Source: Protula sp. h YS-2021 | Taxonomy: Eukaryota > Annelida > Polychaeta > Sabellida > Serpulidae | Direction: 5' to 3' | DNA: 64,000 nt | NCBI GenBank assembly: GCA_949752745.1 | Contig: OX457034.1 | Span: 2,514,646 to 2,578,645 of the forward strand | Part shown: positions 41,757 to 56,000 of the stretch, in pieces | Position numbering within the stretch: the first letter of the stretch is position 1 | Layout: every line of letters begins with the position of its first letter | Notes under the pieces: model-generated | Database searches by the model: none | Told to the model about the DNA's origin: nothing | Seen by the model: only the letters and a program-made list of their open reading frames with translations | Made by a program: the position numbers and the translations under genes

Positions 41757-42742
41757 TTATTTCGTGTGGATATCTCGGGCGTGCTTGCCTAACACTTGTG
41801 AACACTGGAGGCGCAGTTCCATTGAGACATCGGTATATCGCATGTAGCAATCGGAGACCCAGTCACCCTGGCTCTTGATAACCTGTGGGGGAAGACCGCA
41901 CGCCAGGGCGAACGTTGCTCCAGCTCTGGGAAGGCTATGTCCACTGTACTTGCCTCATCAAGTCCAATGCTGCGAAGCTTCCGTTTAAGCAAGGCTGTGA
42001 ACACGGCGTGGGAAAGTGGCGTGACTCCATTCTCGGCTTGAAAGGAAAACAGTGGGGCGTTTTTCTGAGCTTCACAGGTTTGAAAGAGCTGCTGTAGTGC
42101 GGAAACGGGGCAGAGCTGAGATTGCGTCATCCTGGGTATGGGGATCACCAGTGCGCGGGAGAAGTCACGGAGCGTTTTTGTACGTTTGACGCGTACTAGA
42201 GCGCCATCGGAACAGAAGGCTACATCCTTGCGGCATAAATCAGTCCGACAATCATGGCCATTCTGCGTACGAGTAAGTAGTGACGATTTGCGCAGGAAGG
42301 TGAAAAACCCAACCAGGCATGCAGCCCGAAGAAGACAAGTCCAATGTCTGCGAAAAATCGAGCACTGTGCGGAGACTCAGCAGGATATCCAGGGTAAGTG
42401 GTAGCTTTTGCCGGGTTGCCGTTCCGCGCTGTGTATAGATGCCTTTCATTAGTGATTTTAGATAGTGGTTATCCTGTAGCGGATTATTGAATCCCAGTTC
42501 CAGATGGAGCAGTCTGAGGGCTGAGAGGTAGCATCTAACTGACTGCGGCTTAAGTGTGTGGCTAAGGAAACACATAACAAAGTTATAGTCTCGGCTGGAG
42601 CTGGACGCATGCGGCAATAATGGCAGAAGGCCAGATATGACTTGATGTGGGTTGAATACGCTGCGCGGGTGCTTTCTTCGAGTGCTGACTTGCGGAGGTT
42701 TGCGATTTCACTATCCAGAATCTGTGTCTGCCATACCACTCC
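41757..42742 (-). pseudogene. Tyrosine recombinase of the Ngaro/PAT-type element, frameshifted
   Basis: Pieces in order: core-binding helices SALEESTRAAYSTHIKSYLAFC (42739 on), then in another frame YLSALRLLHLELGFNNPL and GIYTQRGTATRQKLPLTLDI, then SQLCPVSALQQLF, APLFSFQAENGVTPLSHAVF and, after a further frame change, YSGHSLPRAGATFALA (the HxxR box), GDWVSDCYMRY with the nucleophile Tyr, ending at TAA 41757. The catalytic residues are still recognisable, but at least three frame changes are needed. A recombinase joins the element circle to target DNA. Confidence 0.78.
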
Positions 42743-42918
42743 TGGAACAGAGATGACACAGCGCTGCTTGACATGTGGTAGCCCAAGTGAGTGAAGCTGA
42801 CATGTGCTAGTGCATACGTAGCGTGTGGGAGGCTAGAAAGCCTCGAGATTGAGTCCGGCAGTTTATTTGCTTTGGTATTTATATATGATGCACAAACTTT
42901 AATATTAAATTTAGCACA

Positions 42919-44345
42919 TTACAGCATTATATTACACATTATATCCGATGATATAACACTTATAATCCTTCCCTGGTTCAGAGCACAGCGGGTGGACGTA
43001 TTATCCGTAAATACTTGCACTTTTTTGGTAGCACAGAGCGGCGCCCAACGGCACAGAGCTAGGTATACTGCTGTGAGTTCTTTCGTTTTTATATGCTGCT
43101 GGGTCATGGTGGGCATGTCGACACCCCAGTCGCAATAAAGCCAGTCTATGGCGCTGTTATGGTGCACAAGTACTGCGCCGGCGGCAAGCGAACTGGCATC
43201 AGTGGCGATGTGGAAAGCGCGATCGGGCGCAGCTTTCTCCTGGTCGAAGAAGCACGTACCGTTGAAAGAGGCGCAAAGCACGTTGAGCATGGCTAGGTCG
43301 CGGTGAGCATCTGCGTTGATGCGTATGCGATGGTGAGCGTTGCGAAGTGATGTCATTAGCACGATGAGACGTCGCATGGCGGGTCCTACAACGTGTACGA
43401 CACGAGCCGACCAGTTATGTTTTCCCTGGAGGCTCTGGATATCGCGTTTGGAGACACGTTTGTTATCCTTTTTGGCGTATCGCGTGACTATGGATTGCGT
43501 AGCGTGAAGTTTATCCGTAGGGATTGAGAGTGAGCAGTCAATTGTATCGATGGTCACTCCAAGAAACGTGAGCATGCGTGTTGGGGAGATGCATTTCTCC
43601 CAATTGATTGTGAAGCCTAGCGAGCTGAGAAGGTGAATCAGGTAGCGTATGGCTTTGAGTGCTTCTTGATACCTTTCCGCTGTGGTGAAAAAGTCGTCCA
43701 AGTAGCATATAACTGCCTTAACTCCCTGCTTCTGGAGTATGCGGCATACACTCTGCGTAATCCTGTGAAAAACGCCGCCGCTAAGCGAGGACCCGAAAGG
43801 CAAACGAGTATCCACGAGGTACGTGTAATGGTTATCCCCTTGAAACTTCCACTTCAGGCCGGTGAAGCGTTGTGAGAATTCGCTTAGAGGTAAATGTCGG
43901 TAGGCTGATTTCAATTCCACCTTCGCCATAAAAAGTTCTTTCTCGTAATACCTACAGCTGTATCCACAGACGTGAATAAGTGCTTGTCAGGCGACGCATG
44001 TGAGTTGATTGATGTGCCTTCGGGCTGTGAACAATCGTGTATCAGCCTGATTTCGCCATTGTCCTTCGGCACGGCTGAGATTAGAGAGGTAATCTCTGGC
44101 TTTTGCTGCACGACTCGGTACCGTCCTAACGAGATCTCTTTGTTTACTTCCGCTTCCACCTTATCCCTATGTTGGAGTTCAGCGGAGCGGCTGTTTGGCG
44201 TTTCCGCGGGTAAAACGTTATCCGTATCTGTGTTAATAATGTCGAAGCCATTTCGTAAACCGTTAAGCAGAAAAACCTTGTCCTTGTAAGTTTCTAGTTG
44301 TCGTGTCCATTCATCAATTTTATCCGTAAGCGGGCTAGAGACAGC
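42919..44345 (-). pseudogene. Reverse transcriptase-RNase H of the Ngaro/PAT-type element
   Basis: It begins without a clear ATG at about 44345 (LTDKIDEWTRQLETYKDKVF) and continues ISAVPKDNGEIRLIHDCSQP. It shifts frame near 43925 into AKVELKSAYRHLPL (motif A region), DTRLPFGSSLSGGVFHRIT, VICYLDDFFTTAE (catalytic YLDD) and LGFTINWEKCISPTR. RNase H follows: FHIATDASSLAAGAVL, TKELTAVYLAL and VFTDNTSTRCALNQGR. The frame ends at 42919 shortly after. Only one frameshift separates the two halves, so it is well preserved relative to gag and recombinase. Confidence 0.85.
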
Positions 44346-44351
44346 GCGCCC

Positions 44352-45373
44352 CTAGTCTCGATGCATGTATTCGGGGTGGTTTTTGAAGCACTTGCTGCAT
44401 ACGTGTGCGAATCTGCAGTTGGGGAGGTTGCAGTTCCTGCGTGAGTTGAAGTTGTGGCAAATCTCTTTGCCACTGGGATCATGAGGGCCTTCTATACCGG
44501 GGACGTTTGACTGTCTGCGCATATTGGTGCCCTGGAACCGTACATTGCTTTTCTGAAACCGGGTGGAAAAAAACGCACACTCCAAGTAGATAGGTATCGT
44601 CACCACCCCAGCGAACCTGACCTGAATGGACCCGCTGTCTGTATTCATAGTCATAGCGCATGCAGCTAACGATCGGATAGTGTTCGCACATGTCCGCGAA
44701 CTTAATTGCGTAAAGATTATACCTGTCGCGTTCATCTTGGGAGTGAAGTTGACCGGCCCGTGTTAAAGCGTGGTAAATCCGAGCGTGGCCTTTGATCCAT
44801 TGCTGCAATGTGGTGTCCTCTGGCTTGATGTGCTTTGCCGTGCTAGTGAGAACAATTTTCGTTTCGCCACTTGCCCAAATAACAGTCTCTGTGCCCTGGC
44901 TGCCCAGAAAAGAGTTGCAAAAATCTTGCACGAATAAGGGGCGGGTCTTACCTACTGGCTTCCCTGTAAACCACGGGTGGTCTTCCGGTGCGGGTTTGTC
45001 TGATAGCGAATCAAGCATCGCATGTATCGTTGAGTTATCCATACGTGGGAGGCTATCGAGCGTGACCGGGGGCGGCCCTTGCGACGTCTGCGGTCTGTCG
45101 TTCGTGGAAAATTTCTCAATTGTATCCGAAGTAGGGCCTGACTTTGAGCTGGAAGTATCGGGTTTACCTTCCCTTAGGTCCGCGATAGCGGCCTGGAGGG
45201 CCTTCTGGTACCCCAGGGAGAGCCTTGATTGCAGCAGAATCAATGTACGCAACCGTGTCTATGGAGATAAACTCCTCGTTTACGAGCGCATGCACTGTAG
45301 TATCCAGGAGGTGGTTAGACTTTGCCCATGTTATTAGTTCTTTAATCGACTTGTCTATACTTTCCTGATGCAT
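44352..45373 (-). pseudogene. Gag-like protein of the Ngaro/PAT-type element, frameshifted
   Basis: Three overlapping frames: 45373-45164 (start MHQESIDKSIKELITWAK), 45252-44479 (helical Gln/Leu region, Ser/Thr-rich linker, FVQDFCNSFLGSQG, IYHALTRAGQLHSQDERDRYN) and 44570-44352 region (CHNFNSRRNCNLPNCRFAHV and CSKCFKNHPEYMHRD, a Cys/His zinc region typical of DIRS/Ngaro gag). Nucleic-acid binding and particle formation are the expected roles. Frameshifts near 45200 and 44550 disrupt it. Confidence 0.7.
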
Positions 45374-45606
45374 GACTGGAGTCTTATAAGTTTATTAGTT
45401 GTTACGATTGTTTTAATTAACAAGTATTATCCACACTAGAAAAACAGTAATGTAATAAGAAAACCCAGTTATCCATTAATTTATAATGCTTACTCCTGGT
45501 TCTTGTTTTAATATTTATCAATTTCGATTAATGCCTTCTTTATTATTTTTTCAATCCTTAATTTCAATCCTTTATATATATTTATTTCTAAGTGTTTTTT
45601 TAAGTT

Positions 45607-46066
45607 GATGCTTTGCTGCTAATTTTCAAGCGCTTGCTTGTATTTTGCTCTTCGCTGCCTCATGCTGAAAATTCTAAGAGGGATGCTGGCGTAAAACTTC
45701 CAGAAGTAAGTAAGCTAAGCTCCTGTCAATCAAAAGAAAATGGGCCAATGGTAGGGCTGCTTTTAGAGAAACTGTTGATGGGGCGAGAGTAAAGCTATCT
45801 TGTGGATTGATACAGAGGGCAAGTTGATTGCAATTAGCGAGTTGACACTTATCCCAGACGAGACACAACCAAAGGGGGCAAGTCGATTGCAATTAACAAG
45901 TTGACACTAATCCCAGACGAGACACTATGTCTGGCACTGTTTACCCTTGACCGTTAAGCTGCAAGTTGATTGCAATTAACAAGTTGACGCTAAAACCCCA
46001 GACGAGACACTCTCTGGGGAACTGTTAACCCCATTGGGGCGGCAATGTCTTCAAACTGTGAGTTTT
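45607..46066 (-). repeat. A1 terminal repeat of the Ngaro/PAT-type element
   Basis: It matches 38341-38815 nearly throughout. Internally it has three copies of a CAAGTTGATTGCAATTA(A/G)C block and three of CAGACGAGACAC, the last leading to CTCTGGGGAACTGTTAACCC, a stem-rich string. It lies 0.23 kb upstream of gag in the element's own direction. Confidence 0.72.
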
Positions 46067-46438
46067 AACTAAAATAAAAATTTATTTTTCTAATAAAATG
46101 GTAAACCTTTTCCAAATGCAAACAAAATGAATGAAAATCATGAATTAACTGTAAATGAAAATGATAGATATCATCTAGTAAGAATTTAATTCCATTGAAT
46201 AATTAAATTCACAGCTTTGACACCGCAACTGATTAGATTTCCTTTTATAATCTTTTAAGAAGGCATTATGAGAATGAATGAAATTACTAAACAAATAAAA
46301 CTGAAAAATTAATCCCGCACAATGGTAAAATATCTTGTTTCAAGTCAAACAGTGTAATGACTATAAAAATTTAAATATTTCATCATGTCGTATCAAATAT
46401 AATGAAATCGTCATAAAATTAAGCAAAAAAAAAAAATT
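46067..46438. other. AT-rich stretch, no gene recognised
   Basis: Very AT-rich sequence with short runs of A, no open frame and no match to the other repeats of the window. It lies between the Ngaro/PAT-type A1 repeat and the duplicated hairpin block. Confidence 0.4.
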
Positions 46439-47699
<1,261 letters not shown>

Positions 47700-48090
47700 C
47701 CTGATATATCTCTTGTACTTAAAACATAAGTAAATTTTGAAATAGCGTAAAATCTATCAAAAAGGCCTGACACCAACTCGAAACTAAATACCATCGTGTT
47801 CCTTACGACAAGATCCCACCAGATCTTAAACTGATCGCCGTGACTGTGTCACGCTTTGTAATAAATCCGTCACATCACCACTTTCCTGCAAACTTTCCTC
47901 GTGCCAAAAGTTCGCTTATTAATAATACGTACAATACAATACAAAAATTTTCAAAGTAAATAGAAAAATATCAAAGTGTTATATACAATTGAGTAAACTG
48001 AGCAAACCTTGCAAATTCATTGAGATGTCGCAGCAAAAAAAAATGAATGAAATTCATGAACTACATGGAAATGAAAAGGAAGTTAATGAA
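47700..48090. repeat. Dispersed repeat copies, non-coding
   Basis: 47709-47935 repeats 39353-39570. 47945-48085 is a diverged copy of the AAATGAATGAAATTCATGAA segment of the hairpin block (46571 and 47182). No gene. Confidence 0.6.
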
Positions 48091-48256
48091 TATATGTTCC
48101 CCTCTTTGGTTTGTGAACTCGTGTGACAATATGTGTCCCTATTTGGTGTGTGAGCTCGTGTAACAATATGTGTCCCTCTTTAGTATGTGAACTCGTGTGA
48201 CAATATGTGCCCCTCTTTGGTGTGTGAACTGGTATGACAATTTGTGCCTCTTTTCT
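48091..48256 (-). repeat. 37-bp minisatellite, inverted units
   Basis: About four and a half units in reverse orientation (TTTGGT.TGTGAACTCGTGT) relative to the main array that starts at 48990. They lie on the other side of a ~0.74 kb non-repetitive segment. Confidence 0.8.
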
Positions 48257-48989
48257 TGGCCAGGTACGGCATTAGGCCACGTCAGTTCGCTGAGGTGCTG
48301 ACGTCAAACGAGGACGTCAGTGCTTAGGTCATCTTCATCGGTTCCCTAGGCGACCAAGCACACAGGTAGAACCCGCTCTCTTTATAATTTTTCAAGGACG
48401 TTTTACACGTACGAAAACTTGTAAAGACTTACGAGGGCTTAGGAAGACTTTCAATGACTTAGAAAAAAATTACAAAACGTTTTTTGTGACAGAGCGTTAA
48501 AAAAACAGCTGTCTCTATTTTAATTGTATAGCTATGAATTCCATTTAAGCTCAATATATTGATTTTATTTTGGTATAGGTTGATCAAACAGCTGCCGTCC
48601 AGGAAGGCCTTCCTCTGTATGGATACCCAAAAATCTACCCAACATTCTCCAACAGATCTTCACTTCGTCTATGCTGAATACAAAGTGATTTACGTAAAGC
48701 ACCTGCAGAATTAACTGTTTTGCATAAATTTGCATACATCTTTTATTAAATTAGTTGCTTTATTGATGTGTATCGATGATATTGACAATATACTGGGATT
48801 CATTGAAAGGAATTGTTGCAGATCAATTAATTCAGATCAAGCTTTGTTCAGATGGACAATATGGCGTAGTATATTTGGTCATATGAACTCGTTAATGACC
48901 GCATCTATCTAAAGCTATGACGCCATGTATTTCAGTATTTCACGTCATGAATGTGCATGCAGTTGTGACGTCAAAATATAATATAACAA
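48257..48989. other. Non-repetitive segment between inverted minisatellite arrays
   Basis: No protein is recognised. TGACGTCA palindromes lie near both ends (48299-48306 and 48966-48973), plus GACGTCAG near 48313. A possible splice acceptor TTTATTTTGGTATAG ends at 48578 and is followed by 32 open codons (start VDQTAAVQEGLPLYGYPK) to a TGA at 48672. This could be a small terminal exon or chance. The segment may be the core of a mobile or regulatory unit carried between the inverted arrays. Confidence 0.3.
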
Positions 48990-49647
48990 AGGGGGGCACA
49001 TATTGTCATACGAGTTCACACACCAAAGACTGGCACATATTGTCACACGAGTTCACACACTAAAGAGGGACACATATTGTTACAGGAGTTCACACTCCAA
49101 AGAGGAGCACATATTGTCACACGAGTTCACACAACAAAGAGGTGCACATATTGTCACACGAGTTCACACCACAAAGAGGGGCACATATTGTCACACTAGT
49201 TCACACACAAAAGAGGGACACATATTGTCACAGGAGTTCACAAACCAAAGAGGGGAGCATATTGTCACACGAACTCACACAACAAAGAGGGGCATATATT
49301 GTCACACGAGTTCACAAACCAAAGAGGCGAGCATATAAACGCACCAGTTCACACAACAAAGAGGGGCACATATTGTCACACGAGTTCACACACCAAAGAC
49401 GGAAACATATTGTCACACGAGTTCACACACCAAAGCGGGGAACATATTGTCACACGAGTTCACACACCAAAGAGGGGCACATATTGTCACACGAGTTCTC
49501 ACACCAAAGAGGGGCACATATTATCACACGAGTTTACACACCAAAGAGGGGCAAATATTGTCACAAGAGTTCACACACTAAAGTGGGGCACATATTATCA
49601 CACGAGTTCACACACTAAACAGGGGCACATATTGTCACACGAGTTCA
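48990..49647 (+). repeat. 37-bp minisatellite, left block
   Basis: About 18 units with core GCACATATTGTCACACGAG and then TTCACACACCAAAGAGGG. It is interrupted at about 49647 by a LINE whose other side is at about 51790, where the array continues. Confidence 0.88.
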
Positions 49648-51790
49648 TTATTATTATTATTCATTACATTTATATTGCGCCTAATCTACATTAGCTCTAA
49701 GCGCAGGACAATGTGACTGAACCATTGCAAAATTAAATAAAGGTTAAATAAAACATTATAGAGTTAAAACTACTAGTAGCGATCATCACAGACATAATAA
49801 TACTAGATATTACATATAAATCATATGTGATAACGACAAGGTAAAATTGTAAAACTACATGTTAACTACATTCATAGACTTGCCTAAATAAATGGGTTTT
49901 CAAATTTTTTTTAAAATTGTAAACCGTACTACTGTTTCTGATATAAAATGGCAACATATTCCAAATTCTTGGTGCAAAATTGATAAAAGCTCTGCCGCCA
50001 AATTTAGTACATGAGCTATGCTCAGTTAAAAGTAATTGATTACTATACCGCAAATTGCGTGACGACTCATATAGTGAAACCTGTTCTATTAGAAAATCAG
50101 GTGCATTACCTTCCAAATACTTATAAATTATGACAAGATTTTTGAAAACAATTCTTTTTTCCGCAGGGAGCCAATGAAGGCCTTGCATAATTGGACTAAT
50201 GTGATCATATTTATTTGCTCTAGCTATCAAACGAGCTGCTGAGTTTGGAACTAACTGAAGCTTATGGATTTGACTTTTACACACACCGTACAACAATGAA
50301 TTGGCATAATCTAATCTAGCAATAACGTATGCATGAACAAGTAACTTAGTAGACTCAGGCGTGAGATATCTTCTAACTCTAGAAATATTTCTAAGGTTGT
50401 ACAGACATGATGAAACTTTACTTTTAACAAATCTATCCATTGCCATTGAACGATCAAAAATTGCACCAAGATTTTTTACCTCTGATACAGAATTAATGAC
50501 ACTTGATCCAACATTGATATTAATAGAACTGATGCATCGCATATTATGTTTTGAGCCAAAGAGAATTAACTCAGTTTTATCATCGTTTAACTTCATAAAA
50601 TTTGCACACATCCATTTTCGAAACATTTCTATACACCTTTCAAGACGGTTTAGATTGGCCATTATGTTTTTCTTGGTTCAAAAGATATATATAGCTGTGA
50701 GTCATCAGCGTAAAAGTGGTAATTCATGACAAATTGCTTTTCAATATCCGTTAATGGAGATACATAGATTGAAAATAGTATAGGACCTAAAACCGATCCC
50801 TGTAGGACACCTTGGGCAAGCTGTGCTGGACTCGAAGAAATGCCATTGATGATCACGCGTTGAACTCTGCCACAGAGGTAAGAGTGGATCCACTGAATTG
50901 CTGTACCAGGGACCCCAAAACGACACTGGAGCCGATTTAAAAGTATAGAATTTTCTAGCGTGTCAAACGCGGCAGTGAGGTCTAGAAGTGCCAAAGCAAC
51001 CATTGATCGATTATCCAAGCTCTGTAGAATATCACTTTGAACACGTAACAGAGACGACTCTGTTGAACTAAACCTTCGGTATGCCGACTGAAATTTGTTC
51101 AAAAGCTTATGAAATAAAAAATGTTCATTCAACCGAGATGCAACAACACGTTCCAGGAGTTTGGATAGGTAGCTATAAGTAACAGATCAAATTTTTGTTC
51201 GGTGACAAGTGTGTCAATATGACTAGATTTATTTCTTACAGATCTTGCATTGATAAGCCCACATTTCACATTTGAAGATAATGGCTTGGTTTGTGAAAGG
51301 CAATTAATTTCAGTCAACATTTTATTCAGATATCTCAAAGGTTAAGATCGGGATTATCGACGAACACGATCAATTACGTTAATAGGAGATATTGTCATAA
51401 GGTTGTTTTGATTGGAGCCCCTACTGTAATTAGCTTGTACCCGCGTAGTGACACGTGTCTCAATTGGTTCTGAGAAATCCTCCATGCTATTCCACATACA
51501 GACGCTACAAGCACACAATAACACAATGCACAGAATTCTATTCATATCCAAATCTAGGTCAGTACTTGTTTGATGACAGTATAAACATTGTGAAAATCCA
51601 AGTATTCAATCGTCAAAATCTACACTTACAAAATGTACAAAACCTAAAATATTCCTTTAAATAAAAATCTTTACATTAAACCAAACTTAGTCATATACTT
51701 CTTATCCATATACGTCAACCATATCCACAACAATTGGTGAAATAAAATAAATTAACTTTAACACGTCTTGTCACAAACGACAATCACAAT
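49648..51790 (-). mobile_element. CR1/L2-like LINE inserted in the minisatellite, internally deleted
   Basis: The minus-strand element ends at the left in (AAT)-type short repeats (plus-strand TTATTATTATTATTC, 49648-49662), preceded by TTAGGCGCAATATAAATG. The 5' part near 51338-51790 is leader. The reading frames cover a short endonuclease start, an internal deletion, and RT to the C terminus. Minisatellite flanks both sides, so insertion came after at least part of the array had formed. A clean target duplication is not evident. Confidence 0.75.
49862..51338 (-). pseudogene. LINE endonuclease remnant and reverse transcriptase
   Basis: 51338-51180 reads KCGLINARSVRNKSSHIDTL and KFDLLLIA, the start of an APE-type endonuclease. 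It jumps directly to SYLSKLLERVVASRLNEHFL of RT, so most of the endonuclease and the first RT blocks are deleted. RT continues QSAYRRFSSTESSLLRV, ALLDLTAAFDTLENSILLNR (motif A), GVLQGSVLGPILFSIYV, HFYADDSQLYISF (catalytic ADD). A frameshift at about 50662 follows, then FMKLNDDKTELILFGSK, LGAIFD, ARLDYANSLLYGV and the C-terminal WLPAEKRIVFKNLV and FAPRIWNMLP. This family is CR1/L2/Rex-like by motif. Confidence 0.85.
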
Positions 51791-53020
51791 CACTTTCACA
51801 CACTAAAGAGGGGAACATATTCTCACACGAGTTCACACCAAAGAGGAGCACATATTGTCACACCAGTTAATAAACCAAAGAGGGGAACATATCATCACAC
51901 GAGTTCACACACTAAAGAGGGGCACATATTGTCACACAAGTTCACCCACCAAGTAGCGGCACATATTGTTACACGATTTCACATCACGAAGAGGGGCACA
52001 TATTGTCATTCGAATTCACACACCAAAGAGGGGCACATATTGTAGCACGACTTCACACAACAAAGAGGGGCACATATTGTCACACGAGTTCACACACAAA
52101 AGAGGGTCACATATTGCCACACGAGTTCACACACCAAAGAGGTGCACATATTGTCACACGAGTTCACACACCAAAGAGGTGCACATATTGTCACACGAGT
52201 TCACACACCAAAGAGTTGAACATATTGTCACAAGAGTTCACACACCAAAGTTGGGCACATAATGTCAAACGAGTTCATATACCAAAGAGGGGCACATATT
52301 GTCAAACGAGTTCACACACCAAAGACGAGTACATATTGCGAAACGAGTTCACACACCGGAGAGGGGCACATATTGCCACACTAGATCACACCACAGAGAG
52401 GCACATATTGTCGCACGAGTTCACACACCAAAGAGGGGAACATATAGTCAAACGAGTTCACATACCAAAGAGGGGCACATATTGTAACACGATTTCACAT
52501 CACAAAGACTGGAACATATTGTCACACGAGTTCACACCCAAAAGAGGGGCACATATTGTCACACCAGTTCACACACAAAAGAGGGTCACATAATGCCACA
52601 CGAGTTCACACACCAAAGAGGTGCGCATATTTCCACACCAGTTCACAAACCAAGGAGTTAAACAAATTGTCACACGAGTTAACACACCAAAGTGGGGCAC
52701 ATAATGTCAAACGAGTTCACACACCCTTAGAGAGGCACATATTGTCAAACGAGTTCAAGCACCAAAGAGAAGCATATACTGTCACACGAGTTCACACACC
52801 AAAGAGGCGCACATATTGTCACACGAGTTCACACACCAAAGAGGGGCACATATTTTTACACGAGTTCACACACCAAAGAGGGGCACATATTGTCAGACGA
52901 GTTTACACTACACCGTGGCACATATTGTTATACGAGTTCAGACCACGAACGGGGCACATATTTTCACACGACATCACACCACAGAGTGGCACATATCGTG
53001 ACATGAGTTCACATGCCAAA

Positions 53021-56000
53021 GATTGGCACATATTGTCACACGAGTTCACACCAAAAAGAGGGGCACGCATTGTCACACGAGTTCACACTACACAGTGGCA
53101 CATATTGTCACACGAGTTCAAACACCAAAGAGGGGCACATATTGTCACACGAGTTCACACACCAAAGAGGGCACATATTGTCAGACGAGTTTACACTACC
53201 CCGTGGCACATATTGTCACACGAGTTCAAACATCAAAGAGGAGCACATATTGTCACACGAGTTCACACCAAAAAGACGGGCAAATATTGTCACAAGAGTT
53301 CACACGACAAAGATTGGCTCATATCGTGACATGAGTTCACACACCAAAGATTGTCACATATTGTCATACGAGTACACACATCAAAGAGGGTTACATATTT
53401 TCACACTTGTTCACACCACAAAGAGGGGCACATATTGTCACACGAGTTCACAAACCAAAGAAGGGAATAAATTATCACACGACTTCACACACCAAAGAGG
53501 GGCACATATTGTCACACGAGTTCACACACCAAAGAGGGGCACGTATTGTCACACTAGTTCACACATAAAAGAGGGGCAGATATTGTCAAGCGAGTTCACA
53601 CACCAAGGAGCAGCACATGTTGTCAAACGAGCTCACACACCAAAGAGTTGGGCATATTGTCAAACTAGTTCAAACCACAAAGAGGGGCACATATTGTCAC
53701 ACGAGTTCACACACCAAAGAGGTGCACATATTGTCGAACGAGTTCAAACACCAAAGACGTGCACATACTGTCACAGGAGTTCACACACCAAAGAGGGGCA
53801 CACATTGTCAAGCGAGTTCACACACCAAAGAGGAGGATATTTTGTCAAACGAGTTCACACAATGAAGAGGAGCACATATTGTCACACGAGTTTACACACC
53901 AAAGAGGGGCAGATATTGTCACACGAGTTCACTTTACACAGTGGCACATATTGTCACACGAGTTCAAACACCAAAGAGGGGCAGATATTGTCAGATGAGT
54001 TCACTTTACACAGTGGCACATATTGTCACAAGAGCCCACACCACAAAGATGGGCAGCTTCTGGCAAACGAGTTCACATCACAAAGAGGGGCACATATTGT
54101 CACTAGAGTTCACGCATCGAAGAGGGGCACACATTATCACACGAATTCACACACCAAACACGTGCACATTTTGCCACACGATTTCACATCACAAAGAGGA
54201 GCACATACTGTCACACGAGTTCACACACCAAAGAGGGGCACATATTGTAACTAGAGTTCACGCATCGAAGAGGGGCACACATTATCACACGAATTCACAT
54301 TAACACGTGCACATTTTACCACACGATTTCACATCACAAAGAGAAGCACATATTGTCACACGTGTTCACATCACCGAGTGGCCACATATTGTCACACGAT
54401 TTCACACCACAGAGTGGCCACATATTGTCACACGATTTCACATCAGAAAGAAGGGCACATATTGTCACACTACTTCACACCACAAAGAGGGGAACATATT
54501 GTCACACGAGTTCACACACCAAGGAGGGGAACATAATGTTACAGGAGTTCACACCACGAAGGGGGCACATATTTTCACACGAGTTCACACCACAGAGTGG
54601 CACATATCGTGACATGAGTTCACACACCAAAGATTGGCACATATTGTCACACGAGTTCACACCAAAAGGAGGGGCACGTATTGTCACACGAGTTCACACA
54701 CCAAAGAGGGGCACATATTGTCACACGAGTTTACACCACACAGTGGCACATATTGTTACACGAGTTCAAACACCAAAGAGGGGCACATATTGTCACACGA
54801 GTTCACACCAAAAAGACGGGCAAATATTGTCACAAGAGTTCACACCACAAAGATTGGCACATTTTGTCACACGAGTTTACATCACAAACAGGGACACATA
54901 TTGTCACACGTGTTCACACACCGAGGAGTGGCACATATTGTCACACTAGTTCACACCACAAAGAGGGGCACATATTGTCACACGATTTCAAACATCAAAG
55001 AGGCTCATTTATTGTCACAAGAGCTCACACCACAAAGATGGTCAGATTTTGGCATACGAGTTCACATCACAAAGAGGGGTACATATTGTCACTAGAGTGC
55101 ACGGATTAAAGAGGGGCGCACATTATCACACGAATTCACACACTCACCAGGGGCACATTTTGTCTCACGATTTCACATCACAAAGAGGGGCAAATAGTGT
55201 CACACGAGTTCACTTAATAAAGAGGGGCACATATTGTCACGCGAGTTCACACCACAGAGTGGCCACATATTGTCACACTACTTCACATCACAAAGAGGGG
55301 CACATATTGCCACACGAGCTCAAACAACAAAGAGGGTCACATACTGTCACACGTGTTCACACACCGAAGAGGTACACATATTGTCACATGAGTTTACACA
55401 GCAAAGAGGGGAATATATTGTCGCACGAGTTAAAACACCAAAGATTAGCACATAATGTGAAACGAGTTCACACACCAAAGAGGGGCACATATTGTCAAAC
55501 GAGTTCACACACCAAAGACGGGCACATACTGTCACACGAGTTCACACACCAAAGAGGGGGACATATTGTCATACGAGTTCACACCAGAAAGAGGGGCACA
55601 TATTTTCACACTAGCTTACACCACAAAGATTATCACATATTTTCACACGAGTTCACAACCCAAAGAGGGGAACAAATTATCACACGGGTTTAAACACTAA
55701 AGAGGGGCACATATTGTCACACGAGTTCACACCATGAAGATGGGAACATATTGTCACACGAAGAGGGGCACTTATTGTCACATGAGTTCACACACCAAAG
55801 CGTAGCAAATATTATCACACGAGCTCAGAAAATTAAGAGGGGAACATATTTTCACACGAGTTCACAAATTAAAGAGGGGCACATATTGTCATAAGAGTTC
55901 ACACACTAAAGAGGGGCACATATTGTTACACGAGTTCACACAACAGAGTGGCACATACTGTCACACAATTTCACATCAGAAAGAGGGGAACATATTGTCA

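Larger units (their letters stand above)
41270..46066 (-). mobile_element. Ngaro/PAT-type (DIRS-order) tyrosine-recombinase retrotransposon
   Basis: Minus-strand order: A1 repeat (46066-45607), gag-like ORF, RT-RNase H, tyrosine recombinase, B1 (41735-41515), a shortened A2 (about 41500-41412), B2 (41402-41270). This A1...B1-A2-B2 layout is the split direct repeat structure of Ngaro/PAT elements, which integrate through a circular intermediate by a tyrosine recombinase rather than a DDE integrase. No methyltransferase-like domain is seen, in keeping with Ngaro rather than DIRS1. All ORFs have frameshifts. The region 45374-45606 is AT-rich leader. Confidence 0.8.
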
